From contig NZ_JADKYB010000006.1 in the NCBI RefSeq assembly GCF_016918855.1, forward strand, positions 404,044-468,043: a stretch of DNA of 64,000 nt, written 5' to 3'. Shown here piece after piece: positions 34,892 through 44,478 of the stretch. Source of the DNA: Actinacidiphila acididurans. Its GTDB lineage: Bacteria > Actinomycetota > Actinomycetes > Streptomycetales > Streptomycetaceae. The stretch's first letter is position 1, and each line of letters starts with the position of its first letter. The notes beneath the pieces were generated by a model. The model searched no databases, was not told where the DNA came from, and saw only the letters and a program-made list of their open reading frames with translations. The translations under genes and the position numbers were made by a program.

Positions 34892-35890
34892 ATGACGTCC
34901 GCGCTCGTCGACACCTACGGCCGGGTCGCCACCGACCTGCGGGTCTCCCTGACCGACCGGTGCAATCTGCGCTGCTCCTACTGCATGCCCGAGGAGGGAC
35001 TGCAGTGGCTGGCGCGGCCCGACCTGCTCACCGACGACGAGATCGTGCGGATGGTACGGATCGCGGTCACCGACCTCGGCGTCAGGGACGTCCGCTTCAC
35101 CGGCGGCGAACCGCTGCTGCGGCCCGGCCTGGCCGGCATCCTCGCGCGCTGCGCCGAACTGGAGCCGCGCCCGAAGCTGTCGCTCACCACCAACGGCATC
35201 GGCCTGCGCCGTACCGCCGACGCCCTGCGGGAGGCCGGCCTGGACCGGGTCAACGTCTCCCTGGACACCCTGCGGCCCGACGTCTTCCGCACCCTGACCC
35301 GCCGCGATCGGCACCACGACGTCCTCGACGGACTGGCCGCCGCCCGCGCCGCCGGGCTCGCCCCGGTCAAGGTCAACGCCGTGCTGATGCGCGGCGTCAA
35401 CGACGACGAGGCGCCCGACCTGCTCGGCTGGGCGCTGGAGCACGACTACGAACTGCGGTTCATCGAGCAGATGCCGCTGGACGCCCAGCACGGCTGGCAG
35501 CGCGAGGGCATGGTCACCGCCGAGGAGATCCTGGCCGGCCTGCGCACCCGGTTCGACCTGACCCCCGAGGCCGACGGCGCCCGCGGCTCGGCGCCCGCCG
35601 AACGCTGGCTGGTGGACGGCGGCCCGGCCCGGGTCGGGGTGATCGCCTCGGTGACCCGGCCGTTCTGCCGGGCCTGCGACCGCACCCGGCTGACCGCCGA
35701 CGGCCAGGTGCGCAACTGCCTGTTCGCCCGCGAGGAGTCGGACCTGCGCGGCGCGTTGCGCTCCGGCGCCTCCGACGCGCGGATCGCCGAGCTGTGGCGG
35801 GCGGCGATGTGGGGAAAGAAGGCCGGTTCCGGTCTGGACGACCCGACCTTCCTCCAGCCCCAGCGGCCGATGTCGGCCATCGGCGGCTGA
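34892..35890 (+). CDS. moaA: GTP 3',8-cyclase MoaA
   Basis: 332 aa radical-SAM enzyme for the first step of molybdenum cofactor synthesis. The N-terminal cluster is Cys24-x3-Cys28-x2-Cys31 (DRCNLRCSYC), followed by RFTGGEPLLRPG. The C-terminal [4Fe-4S] site is CRACDRTRL with a later Cys in VRNCLF. The chain ends in the essential GG. Start ATG after GAGGGAGG. No other moa gene is adjacent. Confidence 0.96.
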   Translation: MTSALVDTYGRVATDLRVSLTDRCNLRCSYCMPEEGLQWLARPDLLTDDEIVRMVRIAVTDLGVRDVRFTGGEPLLRPGLAGILARCAELEPRPKLSLTTNGIGLRRTADALREAGLDRVNVSLDTLRPDVFRTLTRRDRHHDVLDGLAAARAAGLAPVKVNAVLMRGVNDDEAPDLLGWALEHDYELRFIEQMPLDAQHGWQREGMVTAEEILAGLRTRFDLTPEADGARGSAPAERWLVDGGPARVGVIASVTRPFCRACDRTRLTADGQVRNCLFAREESDLRGALRSGASDARIAELWRAAMWGKKAGSGLDDPTFLQPQRPMSAIGG

Positions 35891-35913
35891 GCGGGTCGCT
35901 CACCCCGGGTCGC

Positions 35914-36153
35914 TCACCCTTCCGCGGCCGACCGCTCCCACTGCTCCAGCGTCACCACGTCCTTGAGGAAGCCGCGCACCGCGAGGAACTGCGACAGGTG
36001 CTCGCGGTGCTCCTCGCACGCCAGCCAGGTCTTGCGCCGCTCGGGAGTGTGCAGCGTGGGATTGTTCCAGGCCAGGACCCACACCGCGGGGGTCCGGCAG
36101 CCCTTGGCCGAGCACACCGGGGCTTCGTTCACTGCGTTGGTCGTGTCGCTCAC
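35914..36153 (-). CDS. Hypothetical small Cys/His protein (acetone carboxylase-labelled family)
   Basis: 79 aa beginning SDTTNAVNEAP. CSAKGC (about 14-19) and CEEHREHL (about 44-51) could bind a metal, with ERRKTWLACEEH a conserved block in actinomycete homologs I recall. Function unknown; the usual acetone carboxylase label has no sequence support. The GTG at 36153 is favoured; an ATG five codons upstream (36168) is possible. Neither has a ribosome binding site. Its promoter region contains a DasR-type operator. Confidence 0.65.
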   Translation of the reverse strand: MSDTTNAVNEAPVCSAKGCRTPAVWVLAWNNPTLHTPERRKTWLACEEHREHLSQFLAVRGFLKDVVTLEQWERSAAEG

Positions 36154-36328
36154 AAGCCCAGTAAACATGGCGACGCCGGGCAGCCACGGGGGGAGCCGCC
36201 CGGCGTCGGTTCATCGCTCCGACGGGGGATGCGGAGCGCCTACGAAGTATGTCACGTGCCCTGCCCGCCGTGGAGTGGATACCCCGTATTGATCTGAGCT
36301 TTTCTTGAGGTTCCCGCGGCGTGCTTTC

Positions 36329-36344
36329 ACTGGTCCAGACCAGT
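36329..36344. promoter_or_regulatory. DasR-type operator (dre site)
   Basis: ACTGGTCCAGACCAGT, close to the DasR consensus ACTGGTCTAGACCACT and nearly a perfect palindrome. It lies in the 210-nt promoter region before the small Cys/His gene, after the end of the DUF3099 gene. It is the better conserved of the two dre-like sites here. Role inferred. Confidence 0.65.
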
Positions 36345-36362
36345 GTACGGGACGGGCCGCGG

Positions 36363-36743
36363 TCAGCCCGGTTCGCCGCTGTTCACCGGCGGTCGCAGCT
36401 CCTCCTCGGCCGACGGTCCGGCGGCCGGTTCCGCCGCGGACTCCGCTTCGCCCGCCTCCAGCTCCGGCCCGGCCGGCGGGTGATAAGGCGCGGGAGGCGT
36501 GGGCGGGCTCTCCCGGCCGGCGTTGGCGATGACCACCGCGAGATAGGGGATCACCATCCCCAGCGCGAGCGTCACCCACGCGAGCGGGCGCTCCACGTTC
36601 CACAGCACCACAGTGAGGATCACCGAGACGGTGCGGATCGACATCGAGATCATGTACCGCCGCTGTCGGCCGCGGACGTCCTCGGTGAGGCCGGTCCGCG
36701 CACCGGTGATCCTGAAGACCCCCGGGTCGCTCTGCTTCCGCAT
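36363..36743 (-). CDS. DUF3099 membrane protein
   Basis: 126 aa. ITGARTGLTEDVRGRQRRYMISMSIRTV is the DUF3099 hallmark, followed by two membrane segments (about 32-50 and 55-74) and a Pro/Glu-rich cytoplasmic tail. Unknown function, common in actinomycetes. ATG start. It reads toward the dre site and the small Cys/His gene. Confidence 0.88.
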   Translation of the reverse strand: MRKQSDPGVFRITGARTGLTEDVRGRQRRYMISMSIRTVSVILTVVLWNVERPLAWVTLALGMVIPYLAVVIANAGRESPPTPPAPYHPPAGPELEAGEAESAAEPAAGPSAEEELRPPVNSGEPG

Positions 36744-36897
36744 ACCGTTCCACCGTCCGCTTCGACTGGCCGGACGTGCTGATCACAGGTCACAGCGTCC
36801 CGTTCCGGCACAGTCACCACGTTACGCCGCGTGGCACCCGCCGAGCAGAGCGGGGGCGCGCCAATCTGCCCGGTGCCCCCGGGCGTGTGCGGGACCG

Positions 36898-36939
36898 CTG
36901 CGCCGTACGGCGGACGCCCGTCTGCGGCGTACGGCGCAG
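36898..36939. terminator. 12-bp perfect inverted repeat after tldD-pmbA
   Basis: CTGCGCCGTACG (36898-36909) and CGTACGGCGCAG (36928-36939) with an 18-nt spacer. It lies about 185 nt beyond the pmbA stop in the 380-nt gap 36744-37123 and could end that operon. The rest of the gap shows no gene; ORFs there lack normal codon bias. Confidence 0.5.
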
Positions 36940-37123
36940 AGCGGCATCCGCCTGAACCGGGCGACGGCCCGCACCGAGCGCGCGTCCGGCCGGCCCGGAC
37001 CTGTTGGACCACCTCGACCGGCATGGCCCGGGCGGTCCTCGCCTGTGGCCGGCCCGGCGGAGCCGGGCGGCGGCCGGCAGGCGGGGAACCGGCCCTCCCG
37101 GACACCCGGCGGGACGCCCCCGC

Positions 37124-38508
37124 TCAGACGCCCTGGCTCACCGAACTCATGTTGAAGTCCGGGATCCGCAGCGCCGGGGCGGCGGCGCGGGTGAACCAGT
37201 CGCTCCACTCGCGCGGCAGCGTCCGCTCGGTACGGCCGGCCTCGGTGGCCCGGCCCAGCAGGTCCACCGGCGACTCGTTGAACCGGAAGTTGTTCACCAC
37301 ACCGGTCACCTCGCCGCCCTCCACCAGATACACCCCGTCGCGGGTCAGGCCGGTCAGCAGCAGCGTGGCCGGATCCACCTCGCGGATGTACCACAGGCAG
37401 GTCAGCAGCAGCCCGCGCTCGGTGCCGGCCACCATGTCCGCCAGCGAGCGGTCCGAGCCGCCGTCCAGGATCAGGTTGTCGCCGGCCGGCGCCACCGGCA
37501 GCCCGGTCAGCTTCGCGCTGTGCCGGGTGGTGACCAGCCGGTTCAGGGTGCCCTCGCGGATCCACTCCACCGGCTCCACCGGCAGCCCGTTGTCGAACAC
37601 CGAGGAGTCGTCGCCCGAGGCGTGCGCGATCACGAACGGCGCCGCCTCCAGGCCCGGCGCCCCCGGGTCGCTGCGCAGCGTCAGCGGGAGCGCGGAGAGC
37701 TTCTCGCCCACCCGGGTGCCGCCGCCCTGCTTGGCGAAGACGGTCCGGCCCTCGGCCGCGTCCCGGGCGCCGGAGGACCACACCTGGTAGATCAGCAGGT
37801 CGGCGACCGCGGTCGGCGGCAGCAGCGTCTCGTACCGCCCCGCGGGCAGGTCCACCCGGCGCTCGGCCCAGGCCAGCCGCTGGGCCAGGTCCGCGTCCAT
37901 CGCCAACGGGTCCACGTCGGTGAAGTCCCGGGTGGCCGCGCCCGCCCACGCCGACTTCGCGTGGTCCGGGGACTTGGCGTTGACCTCCAGGGTGCCGGTC
38001 GGCTGGTCGTGCCGCAGCCGCACCCCGGTCGAGGTGCCGAGGTAGGTGGAGGTCACCGAGTGGAAGGCGAACCCGTACAGCTCCCGGCCGCCGGCCCGGG
38101 CGGCGCCGAACGCCTCGCCGAGCGCGGGCGCGAACCGCCCGAACACCTGCGGGCCGGTCTCGGCCGGCGGCTCGGTGAAACCGGCCGCCGCCTTGTCCCC
38201 GGCCACCAGCGGCTGGGCGTCCTCGGCCGGCCCGGACTCGCGGGCCGCGGCCTCCGCGGCCCGCACCAGCGGCTCCAGTTCGTCCGCGGTCACCGCCGAC
38301 CGCGAGACCACGCCGGAGGCGGTGCCCTGGGCGCCGTCCACCGTGGCGATCACCGTGAGCGTACGGCCGCGGGTGACGCCGTTGGTGGTCAGCGCGTTGC
38401 CCGCCCAGCGCAGGTTGGCGCTGGACCGCTCGTCCGCGATCACCACACAGCCGTCCGCCCGGGACAGCTCCAGGGCCCGTTCGACGATCTCGTGCGGCTT
38501 GGTGGTGG

Positions 38509-38512
<4 letters not shown>
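37124..38512 (-). CDS. pmbA: TldD/PmbA family metallopeptidase subunit (PmbA/TldE-like)
   Basis: 462 aa, partner of TldD, coupled by ATGA overlap (38509-38512). No HExxxH motif, as expected for the non-catalytic TldE/PmbA subunit. Conserved segments include SSGARDAAEG and FRFNESPVDLLGRAT. The pair forms a protease that degrades unfolded or modified peptides, known for microcin and CcdA processing in enterobacteria. Start ATG at MTTTKPHEI. Confidence 0.92.
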
Positions 38513-40050
<1,538 letters not shown>

Positions 40051-40213
40051 GACGAACTTCCCTTCGCTGTCTGTGTCGGCAGTGAATCACGTCCCGCCAC
40101 ACCCCTGCCGGGACATTCGCCCGTGCCTGTGGACAACCGAGGGGACCGCTCTGCGACCGGCCGCCGCACGGCCCGAGCACCTGCCCGACACCAGTCCGCG
40201 CGCGACCTCTTGG

Positions 40214-40229
40214 CCTGGTCCAGACCAAT
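40214..40229 (+). promoter_or_regulatory. DasR-type operator (dre) at LPMO promoter
   Basis: CCTGGTCCAGACCAAT, with the inner TGGTCCAGACCA of the DasR consensus (40216-40227). TATATT at 40233-40238 is a likely -10 directly after it, so DasR bound here would block the promoter. DasR represses chitin and aminosugar genes in Streptomyces and is released by phosphorylated aminosugars, which fits the chitin-active gene downstream. Confidence 0.8.
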
Positions 40230-40311
40230 CTCTATATTCGAGGGGCCGCCCTCTTGTCCGCGACGCGCCGCCCACGGCGCGCCACCCCACGCACGACAAG
40301 GAGCCCACCGC

Positions 40312-41223
40312 ATGTCACTGCGCACCAAGGCCGTAGCGGCCGGCGCGGTGACGGCAGCAGCCGTCACCATCGGCGCCCTGACCCCGGTCACCGCCAGCGC
40401 CCACGGCGCCCTCAGCTCCCCGGTCAGCCGGATCATGGGCTGCTACGCCGAGGGCCCGGAACACCCGGTCTCCCAGGTCTGCAAGGACCTCGTCGCCGAC
40501 AGCGGCACCCAGCCGCTCTACGACTGGAACGAGGTCAACATCGCCAACGCCAACGGCCAGAGCCGCACGATCATCCCCGACGGCCACCTGTGCTCGGCGG
40601 ACCGCGACAAGTACCGCGCGCTGGACTGGGCCCGCACCGACTGGCCCGCCACCCCGGTCGCCGCGGGCCAGTTCAACGTCTCCTTCCGGGTCACCGCCCC
40701 GCACAAGGGCGTCATGACCCTCTACATCACCAAGGACGGCTACGACCCGACCAAGCCGCTGAAGTGGTCCGACCTGGCCGACACCCCCATCGCCACCTAC
40801 ACCACCGCCGCCTCGGCATCCAGCGGTTACTACAACTTCACCGCCACCCTGCCCGCCCGCACCGGCCGCCAGCTCATCTACCAGGTCTGGCAGCGCACCG
40901 ACAGCCCCGAGGCGTTCTACGGCTGCGCCGACGTGGTCTACGGCGTCAGCGGCGCCGCCGCCAAGGCCGCAGCCCCCAAGGCGGCCACCGACGCCCAGAT
41001 CGCCGCGGGTGAGGCGAAATCCACGGTCAGCCACCACGGCCACGGCGGCGACACCGCGGTCACCGCCACCGGCCGCACCCTGGACGCCGGCCCCGTGGCC
41101 GCCGCCCGCCCGGCGAGCGGCACCCTGGAGACGGCGCTGTCCGGCAGCGCCGTCCTGGCCACCGGCGCGGTCGGGCTGCTCTTCTGGAGCCGCCGCCGGG
41201 CCGCCGTCCGCAGCAAGGGCTGA
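40312..41223 (+). CDS. Lytic polysaccharide monooxygenase AA10, membrane-anchored
   Basis: 303 aa. Sec signal ending TASA, with predicted cleavage giving mature His31 (HGALSSPVSR), one half of the copper brace; the second His is H131 in APHKG. Catalytic domain to about residue 212. A spacer rich in Ala, then a hydrophobic segment near the C-terminus followed by SRRRAAVRSKG, indicates membrane or wall anchoring rather than free secretion. Oxidatively cleaves chitin or cellulose. DasR operator upstream. Confidence 0.92.
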   Translation: MSLRTKAVAAGAVTAAAVTIGALTPVTASAHGALSSPVSRIMGCYAEGPEHPVSQVCKDLVADSGTQPLYDWNEVNIANANGQSRTIIPDGHLCSADRDKYRALDWARTDWPATPVAAGQFNVSFRVTAPHKGVMTLYITKDGYDPTKPLKWSDLADTPIATYTTAASASSGYYNFTATLPARTGRQLIYQVWQRTDSPEAFYGCADVVYGVSGAAAKAAAPKAATDAQIAAGEAKSTVSHHGHGGDTAVTATGRTLDAGPVAAARPASGTLETALSGSAVLATGAVGLLFWSRRRAAVRSKG

Positions 41224-41345
41224 GCCATTCGACTGTAGGAATCCCACAGCACCTTCGGGAACAGCCTGTCGGGGCCGATTCCCCGGAAATGTGCCTGGAC
41301 CGATAAGTTCTCAACGAGAGACCCACCTAGCGAAAGGGTGATCCG

Positions 41346-42065
41346 TTGAGCCGCTCGGTTCTCGTCACCGGAGGAAACCGGGGCATCGGCCTCGCCATCG
41401 CCCAGGCTTTCGCCGACGCCGGCGACAAGGTCGCCATCACCTACCGGTCCGGTGAACCGCCGAAGGAGCTGGTGGCCCAGGGGGTCCTGGCCGTGCGCTG
41501 CGACATCACCGACCCGGAGCAGGTGGAGCAGGCGTACAAGGAGATCGAGTCGACGCACGGCAATGTCGAGGTCCTCATCGCCAACGCCGGGATCACCCGC
41601 GACCAGCTCCTGATGCGGATGACCGAGGAGGACTTCTCGGTCGTCCTCGACACCAACCTCACCGGTACCTTCCGCGTGGTCAAGCGTGCCAACCGCGGCA
41701 TGCTGCGGGCCAAGAAGGGCCGGGTCGTGCTCATTTCCTCGGCCGTGGGCCTGCTGGGCGCGCCCGGCCAGGCCAACTACGCCGCCTCCAAGGCCGGCCT
41801 GGTCGGCTTCGCCCGCTCGCTCGCCCGTGAGCTGGGCTCCCGCAACATCACGTTCAACGTCGTCGCGCCGGGCCTGGTCGACACCGACATGGCCCGGCAG
41901 CTCAGCGACGAGCAGCGGACGGCCATCGTCACCAACGTGCCGCTGGCCCGGCTCGCTCAGCCGGAGGAGATCGCCGCGGCGGTCCGCTTCCTCGCCTCCG
42001 ACGACGCCTCGTACATCACCGGAGCCGTCATCCCCGTTGACGGCGGATTGGGCATGGGTCACTGA
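41346..42065 (+). CDS. fabG: 3-oxoacyl-ACP reductase FabG
   Basis: 239 aa SDR of fatty acid synthesis: VTGGNRGIG (about 7-15), ANAGITRD, and the active-site YAASK. Ends VDGGLGMGH. The only usable start is TTG at 41346 (MSRSVLVTGG), since the nucleotide motif begins five residues later and no ATG or GTG lies upstream in frame. AAAGGG precedes it. fabI follows 5 nt after. Confidence 0.95.
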   Translation: MSRSVLVTGGNRGIGLAIAQAFADAGDKVAITYRSGEPPKELVAQGVLAVRCDITDPEQVEQAYKEIESTHGNVEVLIANAGITRDQLLMRMTEEDFSVVLDTNLTGTFRVVKRANRGMLRAKKGRVVLISSAVGLLGAPGQANYAASKAGLVGFARSLARELGSRNITFNVVAPGLVDTDMARQLSDEQRTAIVTNVPLARLAQPEEIAAAVRFLASDDASYITGAVIPVDGGLGMGH

Positions 42066-42070
42066 TCACC

Positions 42071-42838
42071 ATGAGCGGAATCCTCGAAGGCAAGCGCGTC
42101 CTGATCACCGGCGTGCTGATGGAGTCCTCGATCGCCTACCACACCGCCCGGCTCGCCCAGGAACAGGGCGCGCAGATCATCCTGACCGCCTTCCCGCGAC
42201 CGACCCTGACCGAGCGGATCGCCAAGAAGCTCCCGAAGCCGGCCAAGGTGGTCGAGCTCGACGTCACCAACGCCGAGCACCTGGCCGGCCTGGCGGACGT
42301 CGTCCGCGAGGAGCTCGGCGGCCTGGACGGCGTGGTCCACTCCATCGGCTTCGCCCCCCAGGACGCCCTGGGCGGCAACTTCCTCAACACCCCCTTCGAG
42401 TCCGTGGCGACCGCCATGCACGTCTCCGCGTACTCCCTGAAGGCGCTCACCATGGCGTGCCTGCCGCTGATGGACCAGGGCGGCTCGGTCGTCGGCCTCA
42501 CCTTCGACGCGCAGTACGCCTGGCCGCAGTACGACTGGATGGGCCCGGCCAAGGCCGCGCTGGAGGCCACCTCCCGCTACCTCGCCCGCGACCTGGGCAA
42601 GCAGAACGTGCGCTGCAACCTGATCTCGGCCGGCCCGATCGGCTCCATGGCCGCCAAGTCCATTCCCGGCTTCACCGAGCTGGCCAAGGTCTGGGACAGC
42701 CGTTCCCCGCTGGAGTGGGACGTCGCCGACCCCGAGCCGGCCGGCCGCGGCGTCGTGGCGCTGCTGTCCGACTGGTTCCCCAAGACCACCGGCGAGATCG
42801 TCCACGTCGACGGCGGTCTGCACGCCATCGGGGCGTGA
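42071..42838 (+). CDS. fabI: Enoyl-ACP reductase FabI/InhA
   Basis: 255 aa. Divergent SDR with ITGVLMESSIAYHTA in place of the classical glycine motif, SIGFAPQ, and the FabI active site Tyr154-x6-Lys161 (YDWMGPAKAALE), closest to mycobacterial InhA. Catalyses the last reduction in the elongation cycle using NADH. Directly follows fabG, with the same layout as in other streptomycetes. Confidence 0.96.
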   Translation: MSGILEGKRVLITGVLMESSIAYHTARLAQEQGAQIILTAFPRPTLTERIAKKLPKPAKVVELDVTNAEHLAGLADVVREELGGLDGVVHSIGFAPQDALGGNFLNTPFESVATAMHVSAYSLKALTMACLPLMDQGGSVVGLTFDAQYAWPQYDWMGPAKAALEATSRYLARDLGKQNVRCNLISAGPIGSMAAKSIPGFTELAKVWDSRSPLEWDVADPEPAGRGVVALLSDWFPKTTGEIVHVDGGLHAIGA

Positions 42839-42923
42839 GCCCGCGGTCCGCCGTCCGGGCGGACCGGGACGAAACGGGACCCCTGTGCCGGGCCGTCCGC
42901 GGCCCGGTGCCACACTGGGCGCC

Positions 42924-43046
42924 ATGCCCGTACTCGAACCGAACCCCCCGCAGCCGCACCGGCGGCTGCTGATCGTCTTCGGCCTGATGATGGGGGTGCC
43001 CGCGATCGTCGCGGTCGTCGCCATTATTGCCGCCCGGATGGGCTGA
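42924..43046 (+). CDS. 40-aa single-span membrane protein
   Basis: MPVLEPNPPQPHRR then a hydrophobic run of about 24 residues ending AARMG. Located 85 nt after fabI on the same strand. Codon use is normal. No family known to me. A typical streptomycete small membrane gene that is easily missed by length cut-offs. No strong ribosome binding site. Confidence 0.6.
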   Translation: MPVLEPNPPQPHRRLLIVFGLMMGVPAIVAVVAIIAARMG

Positions 43047-43134
43047 CCGGCCGCCCGTACCCGAACGGCCACCCGCCGGTCGCCCGTCCGAACCCACCGT
43101 CGCCGCACCCGACGATCCCGACCCCGAGCCCGGG

Positions 43135-43152
43135 GGTGGGGACAACCCCACC
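43135..43152. other. Hairpin and GGGTCA direct repeats before small gene
   Basis: GGTGGGG-ACAA-CCCCACC forms a 7-bp hairpin, followed within 10 nt by GGGTCAGGGTCAGGGTC and a CCCTAGGGGG near-palindrome (about 43155-43164). This could be the terminator of the preceding small gene, an operator for the next one, or both. Confidence 0.4.
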
Positions 43153-43289
43153 ATCCCTAGGGGGTCAGGGTCAGGGTCGGATGGGTGGACGGCCGGATGG
43201 GACCGCCCGCCCCGCCCCCGTAGCGTCGAAGTGCACTCGGCCACCAGGTCCGAGGGGCACTTCGACGGTTCTTCCCGGAGGCGGTCACC

Positions 43290-43592
43290 GTGACCACGCA
43301 AGTCCCGCACCTGTACGCCCGGCGGGCCCGCTCCGCCGCGTCCCCGGCCCTGCGCGGCGCCGGACCCGAGCGGACCGGCGGCGGGGCCGGAGCGTCAGCG
43401 GGCCCCGGCGGCGGGCCGGGAGCGCAGACCCGGCTGCCCTGGTGGGCCCTGGCGCTGCCCGCGCTCGCCTTCGCCGTCCTGCTCGCCCTCTTCACCGGCG
43501 GCGGCGCCGACGCCTCGACAGCGGCCTCCTCCGGCGACTGGCTGAGCCACGCAGCCATGCTGCTGTCCGGCATGCTCCATCACGTACTGTGA
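43290..43592 (+). CDS. Hypothetical single-span membrane protein
   Basis: 100 aa: basic N-terminal region (YARRARSAAS), Gly-rich linker, one membrane segment (about 50-69), then a short Ser/Ala-rich tail ending LSGMLHHVL. GTG start with GGAGG 8 nt upstream. No family recognised. Confidence 0.7.
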   Translation: MTTQVPHLYARRARSAASPALRGAGPERTGGGAGASAGPGGGPGAQTRLPWWALALPALAFAVLLALFTGGGADASTAASSGDWLSHAAMLLSGMLHHVL

Positions 43593-43883
43593 CGGCCAGG
43601 GCGCCCCGACCGCCGGCCCCGGCGCTACGGCGGCCCCTGCCGGCCGTCCCGCGCCCATGACAGCGGTCCCGCGGGTCACGCCCCGCCGCGCTCCCTCAGC
43701 CGTCCGTACGACCGGACGCGATCGGCTCTCCCGCCCCGGCCGACCGGGCGCCGCCACGGGCGGTGAGCGCCCCCCGACCCGCGGTCAGCGACCGCTTCCC
43801 GGTGTGACCCGCGTCATGCCCCCGGACCGCCCGGCAGCGGCCATCCCGCGCCTGACCGCAGGTTTTCTGGAAAGCTGAGGGGC

Positions 43884-44402
43884 ATGACTGCCGATGCACC
43901 CCGCACCCTCGTCCTGCTCCGGCACGCCAAGGCCGACTGGCCCGAAGTCCCCGACCACGAACGGCCGCTGGCCGACCGCGGGCGACAGGACGCCGCCGCC
44001 GTCGGCCGCCGCCTCGTCCAGGACGGGGTCACCGCGGACCTCGTCCTGTGCTCCACCGCCACCCGCACCCGAGAGACCTGGAAGCTCGCCGTCCACGAAC
44101 TGCCGCACCGGCCCCGGACGGTGTACGAGGAGCGGCTGTACGACGCCACGCTCGGTGACCTGCTGGCGCTCGTCGGCGAGACCTCCGACGAGGTCGGCTC
44201 GCTGCTGCTGGTCGGCCACAACCCCGGCATCCACGCGCTGGCCGACGCCATGGCCGGCACCGCGGACGGCGACACCATGACCCGGATGAACCGGGGCTTC
44301 CCCACCGCGGCCTTCGCGGTGCTGACCTTTTCCGGCTCCTGGAAGCGCGCGGAGCACGGCGTGGGCCGGCTGGCGTCGTTCTGGGTGCCGCACGAGAAGT
44401 AG
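43884..44402 (+). CDS. sixA: SixA-type phosphohistidine phosphatase (histidine phosphatase superfamily)
   Basis: 172 aa. RHG-type motif LVLLRHAKADW (catalytic His near residue 14), Arg in STATRTRET, and the second His in LLVGHNPG. These match SixA-like small phosphatases that act on phosphohistidine or small phosphate esters. ATG after GAGGGGC. TGTGACCCGCGTCATG, a weak Crp-like match, lies about 80 nt upstream. Confidence 0.9.
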   Translation: MTADAPRTLVLLRHAKADWPEVPDHERPLADRGRQDAAAVGRRLVQDGVTADLVLCSTATRTRETWKLAVHELPHRPRTVYEERLYDATLGDLLALVGETSDEVGSLLLVGHNPGIHALADAMAGTADGDTMTRMNRGFPTAAFAVLTFSGSWKRAEHGVGRLASFWVPHEK

Positions 44403-44407
44403 CCGCA

Positions 44408-44438
44408 ATGGGCGCGGGCCGTCCCGGCCCGCGCCCAT
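44408..44438. terminator. Bidirectional terminator, sixA/serB
   Basis: Perfect 14-bp stem (ATGGGCGCGGGCCG and its complement) with a 3-nt loop TCC, placed 6 nt after the sixA stop and 40 nt from the serB stop. A GC-rich hairpin without T-run, as usual in this genus; serves both converging genes. Confidence 0.8.
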
Positions 44439-44478
44439 GGTGTCGTATGTGTGCTTGTCGTACGTGCCGACGCCGGGG

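Noticed and set aside
36744..37123. Coding region between DUF3099 and pmbA
   Set aside because: ORFs here have no ribosome site, no conserved motif and odd composition; the 12-bp inverted repeat suggests terminator DNA.
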